Shown piece after piece: positions 24,417-33,441 of a DNA stretch of 64,000 nucleotides. The DNA comes from Streptomyces daqingensis (GTDB taxonomy: Bacteria; Actinomycetota; Actinomycetes; Streptomycetales; Streptomycetaceae), in assembly GCF_014645895.1 (NCBI RefSeq), contig NZ_BMMP01000018.1, positions 1 to 64,000 of the forward strand. Direction: 5' to 3'. The translations under genes and the position numbers were made by a program. Each line of letters starts with the position of its first letter. Position 1 is the stretch's first letter. Below the pieces are notes generated by a model. It had not been told where the DNA came from. It saw only the letters and a program-made list of their open reading frames with translations, and did not search any database.

Positions 24417-24740
24417 GTGTCGAATGCCAGGACTCCCGCGGACATCGAGGCGGACATCCTCAACAGGCGGCGCGAACTCGCGGCGACGCTTGACGAGATC
24501 GCCGTCCGCGTGCACCCCAGGACGATCGCGGGGGACGCCAAGGCGAAGGCCGCGGCGGCGGTGGACAGGACGGCGGGGCGTGCCTACGTGGCCGTCAACA
24601 TGGCTTTGGCGGACGTGCGGGCGACGTTCGTCGACGAGAAGGGTTCGCCGCGTCTGGAGCGCGTCGTGCCGGTCGCGATCGTCGCGGTGACGCTCGTCGG
24701 GGGGCTGTTCGCTCTCTCGGCTCGGCGTCGGCGCGGCTGA
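24417..24740 (+). CDS. DUF3618 membrane-anchored protein
   Basis: This 107-residue protein has the DUF3618 start (DIEADILNRRRELAATLDEI, residues 9-28), a helical amphipathic middle and one C-terminal helix (about 81-100, VVPVAIVAVTLVGGLFALSA), followed by RRRRG facing the cytosol. The GTG at 24417 has GGAGG at 24405-24409. DUF3618 proteins are small tail-anchored actinobacterial proteins without known function; a role near the envelope is inferred from topology only. Confidence 0.82.
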   Translation: MSNARTPADIEADILNRRRELAATLDEIAVRVHPRTIAGDAKAKAAAAVDRTAGRAYVAVNMALADVRATFVDEKGSPRLERVVPVAIVAVTLVGGLFALSARRRRG

Positions 24741-24762
24741 ATCGCTGATATACGGTCTACAC

Positions 24763-25161
24763 GTGAGTTCCGAGACGCCTACCGGACATGCGGGCCCCGG
24801 CACGAAAGCCGACGCGGCCACGACGCGCATGCCGGAACACGACAAGCTCCCGATCCGCATGCTGCACGACCGTGTGCTGGTGCGTACGGACATCGAGGAG
24901 GGTGAGCGCCGGTCCTCGGGCGGGATCGTGATTCCCGCGACGGCGGCTGTGGGCCGCCGGCTGGCCTGGGCCGAGGTGGTCGCCGTCGGGCAGAACGTGC
25001 GGACGGTCGAGCCGGGCGACCGCGTGCTCTACGACCCCGAGGACATGGCGGAGGTCGAGGTCCGCGGCGTCGCCTACACGCTGATGCGCGAGCGCGACCT
25101 TCACGCGGTGGCGGCCGAGCGGCTGCAGGGGTCCCAGGACTCCACGGGGCTCTATCTGTAG
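24763..25161 (+). CDS. GroES-like co-chaperonin paralogue
   Basis: This 132-residue protein has a 25-residue polar extension and then a complete GroES/Cpn10 barrel (LPIRMLHDRVLVRTDIEEGE, residues 29-48; SSGGIVIPATA; WAEVVAVGQN; VEPGDRVLYD). It differs from the main GroES in having LAWAEVVAVG and VAYTLMRERDL in the roof and C-terminal strands. The GTG at 24763 lacks a ribosome site, but TACGGT at 24751-24756 is a -10 match six nt upstream, so the mRNA is probably leaderless. It is probably not the groESL-operon copy, since no groEL is adjacent. Confidence 0.85.
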   Translation: MSSETPTGHAGPGTKADAATTRMPEHDKLPIRMLHDRVLVRTDIEEGERRSSGGIVIPATAAVGRRLAWAEVVAVGQNVRTVEPGDRVLYDPEDMAEVEVRGVAYTLMRERDLHAVAAERLQGSQDSTGLYL

Positions 25162-25176
25162 GTGACGCAATGGAGT

Positions 25177-25207
25177 CGGGCCGGCCGCGTGGAGTGCGGC
25201 CGGCCCG
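25177..25207. terminator. Bidirectional terminator, GroES-like / PBP
   Basis: A perfect 12-bp stem CGGGCCGGCCGC/GCGGCCGGCCCG (25177-25188 with 25196-25207) between convergent genes. Confidence 0.83.
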
Positions 25208-25277
25208 TTCACGTGCGCAGCGGAGGAGCGGAACCGCGGAGGCGGGGCGACCGGGTGGCCGGAGCCGGCCCCGCGGA

Positions 25278-28200
25278 TCAGTCCACGGTCTGGGCGAGTT
25301 CCTCTTCCCCGGGTTCGGTGCGGGCCGCGGCCTGTCCGCCCACCGTGTTGCCGCCCTGCCAGCCGTTGCCGCCGCCCGGGTCTCCCTGGGTGTCGCCGCC
25401 GTCGACGCCGCCCTGGTTGCCCTGGGTGTTGCCGCCTTCGAGGCCTCCGGTCGGCGGGGTGCCGGGGTCTGTGGGCGGATCGGTGGGCGGTGTGCTGGGC
25501 GGGCCCGGGTCGGTCGGCGGCACGCTGGGGCCGTCCGTGGGCGGTCCTGACGTGCCGGGGTCGCCGGGCGGCTGGGACGTGCCGGGGTCGCCGGGCGGCG
25601 CGCTCGGTACGTCGCCGCCGTCGGTCTTGAGGTCGAAGTCGCGGACGGGCTCGCCCTCGAGCGCGGCCTTGGTGTAGTCGCCCCAGATCTCGGCGGGGAA
25701 GCCGCCGCCGTTGACTCGGGGGACGCCGGCCGCCCCGTAGAGGGGTTTCTGCTCACCGGTCTCGGAGTTCTGGCCCATCACGCTGATGACGGTGGCCAGT
25801 TCGGGGGTGTATCCGGCGAACCAGGCGGCCTTGTCCTCCTCGGCGGTGCCGGTCTTGCCCGCGGCGGGACGTCCAGCGGCCTGTGCGGCGACGCCGGTTC
25901 CGCTCTGGACGACCTTGCGCAGTACGGCGGTCGTGGAGTCCGCGGCCTTGCGCGGCACTTCCCGTACGGGGTCGTGGCTGGGGAGTTCGATGACCTCGCC
26001 GCCCCGGGTGGCCTTCTCCACGAGGCTGTAGTGGCCCCGCTTGCCGTGGTTGGCCAGCGTCGCGTACGCCTGTGCCATGTCGGTGGTGGAGGCGGTGGCG
26101 ACGCCGAGGGCGATGGATCCGTCCTCGGGCATGTTGGGGGTCTTCTCCGGAAGGCCGAGGTCGATGGCCGTCCGCTTGACCGTCTTCGGGCCGACGTCCA
26201 CGCCCATCTGCGCGAACACCGAGTTGACCGACTTGTTCATGGCTTCGGTGACGGGGATCTGCCCGTAGGACTTCTCGTCCTCGTTCTCCGGCTTGTAGCC
26301 GGTGCCGTTGCCGTCGCTGACGACTTCGCGCTTGTTGGTCCCGTCGTAGACGGTGCCGGCGTTGATGGCGCGGCCGTCCTGCGTCCTGGATCCGTTCTGG
26401 ACGGCGGAGGTGAAGATGAACGGCTTGAAGGTGGAGCCGACCTGGTAGTCGCGGCGGGTGGCGTTGTTGACGAACTGCTCGGTGTAGTCGATGCCGCCGT
26501 ACATGGCGACGATCTTCCCGGTCTTCGGATCGACCGAAGTGCCGCCCGCACGCACGTACTTGTCGACCTTGCGGTCCTTGTCGAGCTTCGACATCAGCCG
26601 CTTCTCGACCGCGTCCGCCATGGCCTTCTGCCGGTCGGGGTCGAGAGTGGTGGTGATGCGGAAGCCGCCCGCGGCGAGGCGCCGTTCGTCGATGATCTCG
26701 TTGCTGATGAGGTAGTTCTTGACGGCCTCGACGATGTAGCCGCGCTGGCCCGACATGCCTGTGGACGGACGGGCGGGGCTGGGTTCGGGGAACTCCAGCT
26801 TCTCGCTCTCGTTCTGCGTCATCGAGCCCGTCTTGACCATGCCGTCGACGACGTAGTGCCAGCGGGCGACGGCCCTCTTGCGGTTCTCCGGGTGGGCCTG
26901 GGTGTCGTAGGCGTTGGGCGAGTTGACGAGGGCGGCGAGGTAGGCGCCCTCGGCGGGGGTGACGTCGGTGATGTCCTTGCCGTAGTACGCGTGTGCGGCG
27001 GCTTGGATTCCGTAGGCGTTCCGCCCGAAGTAGCTGGTGTTGAGGTAGCCCTCGAGGATGTCGCTCTTGCTGACCTCGTTGTCGAGTTTCAGGGCGATGA
27101 AGAACTCTTTCGCCTTACGGGTCAGGGTCTGGTCCTGATCGAGGTAGTAGTTCTTCACGTACTGCTGAGTGATGGTGGAACCCGACTGTTTTCCGCCACC
27201 GGTAAGCATGTTCCAGCCCGCGCGGATCATTGCTTTCGGGTCGATTGCGGATTCTTCGAAGAACTCCCTGTCCTCCGCCGCCAGTACGGCGTCCTGGGTG
27301 GACTTGGGGACCTGCGCGAGATGAATGTTCTCCCGGTTGATCTCACCGTCGCGCGCGATCTGGCTGCCGTCGGAGTAGAGGAAGACGTTGGTCTGGGCTG
27401 CCGCCGCCTTGTTGGGCTCGGGGATGCTCACGAGCAGGTATCCGGCCACGAGTACGCCGATGACGAGCGTGAGTACGAGCATCACCCCGCCCAGCAGCCA
27501 CCGCCACGTGGGGATCAGCCTGCGGAACCCCGTCCTGCGCTTGCGGCCACCGGCCATGGCACCGCCGGAAGCGGCGGCCTCGGGGGCGACGCGGGGCGGG
27601 GTCCCCGGTGCGGGCTCCCGGCCCGGCCGGGGTTCCTGGCGGGCGGCGGGACCCGGGACGCCGGCCGCCTGGCGCCCGGGGCCGTGCGGGCCGGCGGGCG
27701 CACCCGCGGGCACGGACGGGCCCGGGGCGGGCGAGGCAGGGGCGGAGGCGGGCGGCGACGGCGGCCCGGTGATCGCCCAGCTGGGGACGGGGACTTCGCG
27801 TTCGGGGCGGGGGCCTGGGACGGGAGCCTCCGCGGGGGCGTCCGCAGCGTCGGTGGCGGGGGTCTCCGTGGCGGGAGCGCCCGCGGGGGTCTCCGCGGCG
27901 GGCTCAACCGGGGCGGGGGCGGTGTCGGTGTCCGGGGAGGGGCCTGCGGCGGCGGCCGTGTCCGGGGCGTCCGCCGCATCATGGGCGGTGCCGGCGGCGT
28001 CGGCGGCGTCGGCGGGAACCTCGGCTTCACGGGTGTCCGCAGCGTGCTGGGCCTCAGGCCCCTTCGCGGCCGCGTCCTCGCGCGCCGGCGCGCCTGCGGC
28101 AGCAGTCTCGGCGGTATCGGCATCGGCGTCTGCGGCAGCCGCCTCGGCGTCGGGGGTCTCGGCACCGGAGACTTCGGCGGCGGGGGCGTCAGCTTCGGGC

Positions 28201-28874
28201 CCGCCGTCCGCCTCTGCTGCGGCCGGCTCGCGCAGCGCGTCCGTGACCGAGGCGCCGTCGGCATCGGCGTCGGCACCAGCGCCCGCATCGGCGAGGGCGT
28301 CAGCGTCTGAGTCAGAGCCCGCGCCCTGGTCGGCACTCACATCAGCACCGGCGTCGGGGCCCGCTTCAGCAGCCGCTTCAGCGCCGTCGGCCTCCACGTC
28401 GGCGTCAGCGCTGACTTCAGCATCCGCGCCGCGTTCCGCACCCGCTTCCGCACCGGAGTCGGAGCCCACGTCCGCGTCCGCGTCCACGTCTGTACCGGAA
28501 TCGGCACCCGTACCGTCGGCACCCGCGCCACCGTCGTCCGCCTGGTCCGCGTGGTCCGCGCCCTCCGGAACGTCCGCGCCGTCCGCGGCCCCGTCGACGG
28601 GAGCCGGCTCGTCGGCAGCAGCGGGCCCATCGGCGGAAGCAGCAGCCGGGTCCTGGCCCGGAGCGTCCGGCTCGGCGCCGTCCGCCGTCCCGCTCGATGC
28701 GGACGTCTCGGCGGATGCGTCCGAACCGCTGCCGGGGCCGGAGTCGGCGCCGGAGTCGGCTGCCGTGCCGGAGCCCTCGGCGGAACGGTCTGCCGGCCCG
28801 TCTGCCGGGCCGGCGGTGGCCGGCTCCGTTCCGGGCCTGCTCTCCCCGCCCTCGCTCTTCGGCTCGTCGCTCAT
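25278..28874 (-). CDS. Class A penicillin-binding protein with very long acidic N-terminus
   Basis: This bifunctional peptidoglycan synthase is 1198 residues. Residues 1-440 are cytosolic, low-complexity and dominated by Ala, Asp, Gly, Glu and Ser. One helix (about 458-482) anchors it. The GT51 transglycosylase follows (AAEDREFF with Glu534; GSTITQQYVKN at 566-576; YLNTSYFGRN). The transpeptidase has S814TFK, S882VN and K1007TG. The tail from about 1090 is Pro/Gly-rich, with a tandem PPGDPGTS and GGN repeats. Such proteins are usually about 700-800 residues, so the N-terminal extension is exceptional. The MSDEP start is typical of streptomycete homologues; an internal Met440 would give a normal-sized protein and cannot be excluded. 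Confidence 0.88.
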   Translation of the reverse strand: MSDEPKSEGGESRPGTEPATAGPADGPADRSAEGSGTAADSGADSGPGSGSDASAETSASSGTADGAEPDAPGQDPAAASADGPAAADEPAPVDGAADGADVPEGADHADQADDGGAGADGTGADSGTDVDADADVGSDSGAEAGAERGADAEVSADADVEADGAEAAAEAGPDAGADVSADQGAGSDSDADALADAGAGADADADGASVTDALREPAAAEADGGPEADAPAAEVSGAETPDAEAAAADADADTAETAAAGAPAREDAAAKGPEAQHAADTREAEVPADAADAAGTAHDAADAPDTAAAAGPSPDTDTAPAPVEPAAETPAGAPATETPATDAADAPAEAPVPGPRPEREVPVPSWAITGPPSPPASAPASPAPGPSVPAGAPAGPHGPGRQAAGVPGPAARQEPRPGREPAPGTPPRVAPEAAASGGAMAGGRKRRTGFRRLIPTWRWLLGGVMLVLTLVIGVLVAGYLLVSIPEPNKAAAAQTNVFLYSDGSQIARDGEINRENIHLAQVPKSTQDAVLAAEDREFFEESAIDPKAMIRAGWNMLTGGGKQSGSTITQQYVKNYYLDQDQTLTRKAKEFFIALKLDNEVSKSDILEGYLNTSYFGRNAYGIQAAAHAYYGKDITDVTPAEGAYLAALVNSPNAYDTQAHPENRKRAVARWHYVVDGMVKTGSMTQNESEKLEFPEPSPARPSTGMSGQRGYIVEAVKNYLISNEIIDERRLAAGGFRITTTLDPDRQKAMADAVEKRLMSKLDKDRKVDKYVRAGGTSVDPKTGKIVAMYGGIDYTEQFVNNATRRDYQVGSTFKPFIFTSAVQNGSRTQDGRAINAGTVYDGTNKREVVSDGNGTGYKPENEDEKSYGQIPVTEAMNKSVNSVFAQMGVDVGPKTVKRTAIDLGLPEKTPNMPEDGSIALGVATASTTDMAQAYATLANHGKRGHYSLVEKATRGGEVIELPSHDPVREVPRKAADSTTAVLRKVVQSGTGVAAQAAGRPAAGKTGTAEEDKAAWFAGYTPELATVISVMGQNSETGEQKPLYGAAGVPRVNGGGFPAEIWGDYTKAALEGEPVRDFDLKTDGGDVPSAPPGDPGTSQPPGDPGTSGPPTDGPSVPPTDPGPPSTPPTDPPTDPGTPPTGGLEGGNTQGNQGGVDGGDTQGDPGGGNGWQGGNTVGGQAAARTEPGEEELAQTVD

Positions 28875-29125
28875 GTTTTCCGGGACCCCTCGTCCAATGT
28901 CGGGCGATTCACCTCGTACGCCCCATAAAACACTGCTACCTCGATCGCGCCGTTCACCGGGGGCCGTCGTACGGCGGAGCGCGGCTCCGTCACTGTACGT
29001 GCCGCCCGCGGCGGACCTTGCACGCGAATAATCCTTGGCTGCCCGCTCTGCCGGTGGGCTAGGCTCCCTCGTTTCGTAATCGTGAGGAAGTCACACAAGG
29101 GAAGACGGAGAAAGGCTTCAAAAGG

Positions 29126-29935
29126 ATGCGCCTTCACGGCGTCTATTTCGCCGTGGCAGCCGGGAGTTTCCGGAGATATGCCACCTACCGGATCGCGACG
29201 GCGGCCGGCGTCTTCACGAACACCGTCTTCGGCTTCGTTCTCTCCTACACCTTTCTCGCGCTGTGGAGTGAGCGGCCTCACCTCGGCGGTTACGACCAGT
29301 CACAGGCCCTCACCTTCGTGTGGACGGGCCAGGCCCTTCTCGCCGCCGCGTCGCTGATCGGCGGCGGCTTCCAGGAGGAGCTCCAGGAGCGCATCCGCAC
29401 CGGCGACGTGGCCGTCGACCTGTACCGGCCCGTCGACCTCCAGGCATGGTGGCTTGCGGCGGACCTGGGGAGGGCGGCGTTCCAGCTCCTCGGACGGGGC
29501 GCGGTGCCGCTCGCCGTCGGAGCGCTGGCCTTCGATCTGGCGCTGCCGGCCTCGCCGTTGCGGTGGGCGGCGTTCCTCGGGTCGGTCCTGCTGGGGCTGC
29601 TCACGGGGTTCGGCCTGCGCTACCTGCTGGCGCTGAGCACGTTCTGGCTGCTGGACGGTTCGGGGCTGAACATGCTCGGCACACTGCTGAGTTCGTTCTT
29701 CTCCGGGATGCTGCTGCCGCTGACGATCTTCCCGGGCGAGTTCGGCGAGGTCGTCCGTGTGCTGCCGTGGGCCGCCACGCTCCAGGTCCCGGCGGACGTC
29801 CTCCTGGGCGAGTACGAGGGCACCGCGCTGCTCGGCGCGTACGGCTTCCAGGCGGTGTGGGCGCTCGTCCTGCTGGCGGCGGGACGAGCGCTGCAGTCGC
29901 TGGCCACGCGGAAGGTGGTGGTCCAGGGTGGCTGA
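29126..29935 (+). CDS. ABC-2 type exporter permease, subunit 1
   Basis: This 269-residue membrane protein has about six helices and the ABC-2 (DUF990-like) pattern: an N-terminal RRYATYRIATAAGVF segment, GGYDQSQALTFVWTGQAL near 54, and RTGDVAVDLYRPVDLQAWWL near 91. AAAAGG precedes the ATG. Its stop overlaps the second permease. Together with the next two genes it forms an exporter of unknown substrate; similar triads are widespread in actinomycetes and related to the daunorubicin-resistance class. Confidence 0.85.
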   Translation: MRLHGVYFAVAAGSFRRYATYRIATAAGVFTNTVFGFVLSYTFLALWSERPHLGGYDQSQALTFVWTGQALLAAASLIGGGFQEELQERIRTGDVAVDLYRPVDLQAWWLAADLGRAAFQLLGRGAVPLAVGALAFDLALPASPLRWAAFLGSVLLGLLTGFGLRYLLALSTFWLLDGSGLNMLGTLLSSFFSGMLLPLTIFPGEFGEVVRVLPWAATLQVPADVLLGEYEGTALLGAYGFQAVWALVLLAAGRALQSLATRKVVVQGG

Positions 29936-30824
29936 GGTACCGCTGGGCGGGGAGCCCCGGGCGCTGTCCGCGCCGGCGGTCGACGTCCCGGAACCGGCGG
30001 CCGAGGGGCCTTGGGCCCGCCTGTGCTGGGGTGTCCGCGCGTACGGCTTCATCGCGGCGATGTGGATCCGCTCGACGATGGTCTACCGGGGCTCGTTCCT
30101 GATGATGGTGGCGGGCAGCCTCACCCTCACGGCGCTCGACTTCGCCGCCATCGTGATCATGTTCTCGCACGTGGGGGCGCTGGGCGGTTTCGCGCTGCCG
30201 GAGGTGGCGCTGCTGTACGGGACGTGCACCGCCTCGTTCGGCCTGGCGGATCTCCTCATGGGGTCCTTCGACAAGCTGGGGACCCGCGTGCGGGACGGGA
30301 CGATGGACACGGTGCTGGTGCGGCCCGTCCCGGCTCTGGCTCAGGTCGCCGCCGACCGGTTCGCGCTGCGGCGGCTGGGCCGTGTCCTGCAGAGCGCGGC
30401 CGTACTGGGTTGGGCGCTGGCGAACGTCGACGTCGACTGGTCGGGCGGTTCGGTGCTGCTGCTCGTGGTGACGCTGCTGAGCGGGGCCGCGATCTTCTGT
30501 TCGCTGTTCGTGCTGGGCGGGGCGTTCCAGTTCGTCGCGCAGGACGCGGCCGAGGTGCAGAACTCGTTCACGTACGGCGGTGTGACTTTGCTGGAGTACC
30601 CGCCGACGATCTTCGCGAAGGAACTCGTGCGGGGTGTGACGTTCGTGGTGCCGTTGGCGTTCGTCAACTGGCTGCCGGTGCTGCGGATCCTGGGCGAGGA
30701 CGATCCGCTGGGCCTGCCGGGGTGGGTGGACTTCGGCGGGCCGGTGGTGGCCGCGGCGTGCTGCGCGCTGGCCGGTCTCGCGTGGCGGGCGGGGCTGCGG
30801 GCCTATCGGAGCACGGGCAGTTGA
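29928..30824 (+). CDS. ABC-2 type exporter permease, subunit 2
   Basis: This 298-residue paralogue of the preceding permease has about 35 polar residues at the N-terminus, then six helices. Matching features are YGFIAAMWIRSTMVYRGSFL (40-59), the internal RVRDGTMDTVLVRPVPALAQ (near 122) and the conserved ALxFVNWLPV region. The start is the GTG at 29928, overlapping the upstream stop by 8 nt; the longer reading from 29757 would lie inside the first permease. The pair should make a heterodimeric channel. Confidence 0.84.
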   Translation: MAEVPLGGEPRALSAPAVDVPEPAAEGPWARLCWGVRAYGFIAAMWIRSTMVYRGSFLMMVAGSLTLTALDFAAIVIMFSHVGALGGFALPEVALLYGTCTASFGLADLLMGSFDKLGTRVRDGTMDTVLVRPVPALAQVAADRFALRRLGRVLQSAAVLGWALANVDVDWSGGSVLLLVVTLLSGAAIFCSLFVLGGAFQFVAQDAAEVQNSFTYGGVTLLEYPPTIFAKELVRGVTFVVPLAFVNWLPVLRILGEDDPLGLPGWVDFGGPVVAAACCALAGLAWRAGLRAYRSTGS

Positions 30825-30863
30825 GCGGCGTGGCGGTGCACGCCGGCGAGTGGGGAGGGACGG

Positions 30864-31829
30864 ATGACGGACGACGGATTCATCGTGCTGGAGGACGTGG
30901 AGAAGGTCTTCCAGGTGCGCCGCAGAGCACGCGGCCGGCTGCGCCGCGAACGGCACGAGGTGCGGGCGGTGGACGGCATCTCGTGTGCCGTCGCGCGCGG
31001 GGAGATGGTCGGGTACATCGGGCCGAACGGCGCCGGGAAGTCGACGACGATCAAGATGCTCACCGGCATCCTCACGCCCAGCGGCGGGCGTCTGCGGGTG
31101 GCGGGCATCGACCCCTCCCGTCAGCGTGCGCGGCTGGCCCGCCGGATCGGCGTCGTGTTCGGGCAGCGCACCACGCTGTGGTGGGACCTTCCGCTGCGGG
31201 ACTCCTACGCGTTGATGCGTCGCATGTACCGCGTCCCCGAGGCGCGCTTCCGGGCGAACCTCGACCGGTGCGTCGAGCTGCTCGATCTCGGCGGTCTCCT
31301 CGAAGTCCCGGTGCGTCAGCTGTCGTTGGGGCAGCGGATGCGCGGAGACATCACCGCCGCGCTGCTGCACGACCCGGAGGTGCTCTACCTCGACGAGCCG
31401 ACGATCGGCCTCGACGTCGTCAGCAAGGCGACGGTGCGGCGCTTCCTGAGGGAGCTCAACGCGTCGCTGGGCACGACGGTGCTGCTGACGACGCACGACC
31501 TGACCGACATCGAGCAGCTCTGCGAGCGCGTCATGGTCATCGACCACGGCCGCCTCATGTACGACGGCGCGCTCGGCGGCCTGCACGAGGTCGGCGAGAG
31601 CGAGCGGACCCTGGTGGTGGACCTGGAGAGGGAGTTGCCGCCGATCGAGGGGATCGAGGGCGCGCGGACGGTGCGGACGCGGGGGCCGCGCCAGTGGCTC
31701 GCCTTCCCCGCGTCGGCGAGCGCCGCGCCGATCGTCTCGCAGGTGGCCGACGGGTATCCGCTGGTCGACCTGTCCGTGCGGGAACCCGACATCGAGGACG
31801 TCATCGCCCGTATGTACTCGGGCCTTTGA
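30864..31829 (+). CDS. ABC-2 type exporter ATP-binding protein
   Basis: This 321-residue ATPase has Walker A GPNGAGKS at 53-60, a Q-loop region (VVFGQRTTLWWDLP, near 95), the variant signature LSLGQRMRGD near 155, Walker B VLYLDEPTIGLD near 173 and switch His in TTHDLTD. After about 240 residues a C-terminal domain typical of the daunorubicin-resistance/NatA-like class follows. GGAGGG precedes the ATG. It completes the three-gene exporter; substrate unknown. Confidence 0.88.
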   Translation: MTDDGFIVLEDVEKVFQVRRRARGRLRRERHEVRAVDGISCAVARGEMVGYIGPNGAGKSTTIKMLTGILTPSGGRLRVAGIDPSRQRARLARRIGVVFGQRTTLWWDLPLRDSYALMRRMYRVPEARFRANLDRCVELLDLGGLLEVPVRQLSLGQRMRGDITAALLHDPEVLYLDEPTIGLDVVSKATVRRFLRELNASLGTTVLLTTHDLTDIEQLCERVMVIDHGRLMYDGALGGLHEVGESERTLVVDLERELPPIEGIEGARTVRTRGPRQWLAFPASASAAPIVSQVADGYPLVDLSVREPDIEDVIARMYSGL

Positions 31830-31890
31830 CCCCGCCGCGACGCACCGACGGCGCGGGGGTGGCGCGGCCGGGCCCGCACCAAGCGCGGGG

Positions 31891-31930
31891 CGCGTCAGGT
31901 GCGGGCGGGGCGCGTCAGGTGCGGGCGGGC
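31891..31930 (+). repeat. 20-bp tandem duplication at the 3' end of the SGNH gene
   Basis: A 20-bp unit starting CGCGTCAGGTGCGGGC occurs twice in a row (31891-31910 and 31911-31930; one mismatch at the last base). The second copy contains the lipase stop codon, so the first is a non-coding duplicate just downstream. Confidence 0.92.
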
Positions 31931-33225
31931 CCGGAGCCCCTGAGCTGCTTCAGGTCGAGCGCCTCGGCCATCGCGCGGTAGCCGTTGTCGCTGGGGTGCA
32001 GGTGGTCGCCCGAGTCGTAGGCGGGGCGCAGCCGGCTGGGGTTGGCCGGGTCCCGCAGGGCGGCGTCGAAGTCGACGACGGCGTCGAAGACCTTGCCGGA
32101 GCGGATCTGCTCGTTGACCTGCTGCCGTGTGGCGTCCAGCTGCGGCCTGAAGCCGCGGTGCCCGCCGAAGGGCGTGAGAGTGCCGCCGACCACGCGCAGT
32201 CCGCGGGCGTGCGCGGCCTTCACCAACTGCCGCAGTCCGTCGACGATCTGGTCGGCGTTGTGCCGTCGCGGCGGCTTGATGATGTCGTTGAGGCCCATCT
32301 CTATGACGACTGCCTTCACACCGGTCCGTGAGAGGACGTCGCGCTCGGCGCGGGTGAGGGCGCTGGGCCCGTTGTTGGGCGAGTAGCGGCTGCCGTCGAC
32401 GAGGACGCGGTTCCCGCTGATGCCGCCGTTGAGGACGCTGTAGGAGGGCGCGTCGCGCTCGGTGCGCAGCCGTTCGGCGAGGAAGTCCGTCCAGCGGCGG
32501 TTGGCTCCGGGGCTGGAGGTGATGCCGTCGGTGATGGAGTCGCCGAGGACGGCGACGGCGCCGCGTGCCTCGTTCGTCCACACGTCCACCGCGGTCAAGT
32601 AGCGCCAGTACGGGCTCTGCTGGGTGAACGCGGTGCCCGAGGTCTCGTCCGCGCGGTCTCCCTGTGCGACGTAGCTGGTCTGCCGCGCGTAGGGGTGGTA
32701 GGTCACGGGGCCGGAGGGGCTGGGCGAGTACGTCGTGACGAGGACGTCGGCGGCGTGGGGGACGTTGAGCCGCACGGGGTCGCTGGTGACGGTGCGGCCC
32801 GGGGCGATGGTGACGCTGCGGTCCTTGTCGAACGTCAGCCGCCGCATGGTGCCCGTGGCGGCGGTGGGGTTGCTCGGGGCCGCCGCGAGGGCGAGCGTCG
32901 CGTGAGTGACGGTCAGGGGCTTCGTGCCGTACAGGTTGGAGAGGGTGATGCGGGCACCGGTGCCGCCCACGGAGGTGTGGACGATGTTGCGTATCGACAT
33001 CTTCGCGAACCCGGCCTGCGTCTCGGGCTCGGCTGCGACCGCCGGGGCGGACCATGTCCCCACCCATGAGCCCGAGGAGGCGGGTGCGGCGTTGTCGCGA
33101 GCGCCCTGAGAGGTGCCGTCGAGGCTGCCGTCGTCGCTGCCGACACCGATGAAGACAGCTGTCGAGACAAGCACGACGATGGCCGCCAGTCCGGCCAGCA
33201 AGGCATAACCCATGTTTCTGGTCAC
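31915..33225 (-). CDS. Secreted or membrane-anchored SGNH/GDSL hydrolase
   Basis: This 436-residue esterase has an uncleaved or signal helix at residues 5-28 (MGYALLAGLAAIVVLVSTAV), a beta-rich N-terminal jelly-roll-like region (about 50-215) and a C-terminal SGNH domain. Block I is GDSITDG with nucleophile Ser230, block II has GGISGN, block III GLND, and block V DSGDHLHP with Asp407 and His410. The GTG at 33225 follows GAGGAG; the ATG at 33213 is an alternative. The long open frame up to 34866 on this strand is a shadow. Substrate may be a lipid or an acetylated polysaccharide. Confidence 0.87.
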   Translation of the reverse strand: MTRNMGYALLAGLAAIVVLVSTAVFIGVGSDDGSLDGTSQGARDNAAPASSGSWVGTWSAPAVAAEPETQAGFAKMSIRNIVHTSVGGTGARITLSNLYGTKPLTVTHATLALAAAPSNPTAATGTMRRLTFDKDRSVTIAPGRTVTSDPVRLNVPHAADVLVTTYSPSPSGPVTYHPYARQTSYVAQGDRADETSGTAFTQQSPYWRYLTAVDVWTNEARGAVAVLGDSITDGITSSPGANRRWTDFLAERLRTERDAPSYSVLNGGISGNRVLVDGSRYSPNNGPSALTRAERDVLSRTGVKAVVIEMGLNDIIKPPRRHNADQIVDGLRQLVKAAHARGLRVVGGTLTPFGGHRGFRPQLDATRQQVNEQIRSGKVFDAVVDFDAALRDPANPSRLRPAYDSGDHLHPSDNGYRAMAEALDLKQLRGSGPART

Positions 33226-33441
33226 GCTCGGTGTATCTCCTCGGGCAGGCGGAGCCCGAGGCTCCGAGTGGTCGCGGTGGCATGGTCCCACGATCGCGGC
33301 GGGGTCCTCCCGCGGGGTCGGCCCAGGCCTGAGGGCGACTGCGTCGTCACCCGCACTGACAGACGCCGGAATGCCGGGCTTCGTTCCACCTGTCAGGCAC
33401 CTTGGGACACTGTAGGGGGGACTGGTCGAACGGTGGAGTGG

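Noticed and set aside
27388..29031. Long open frame on the plus strand opposite the PBP acidic N-terminus (about 547 codons)
   Set aside because: It is a mirror of the GC-biased coding strand, is composed only of Ala, Ser, Gly and Pro runs, and has no start signal.
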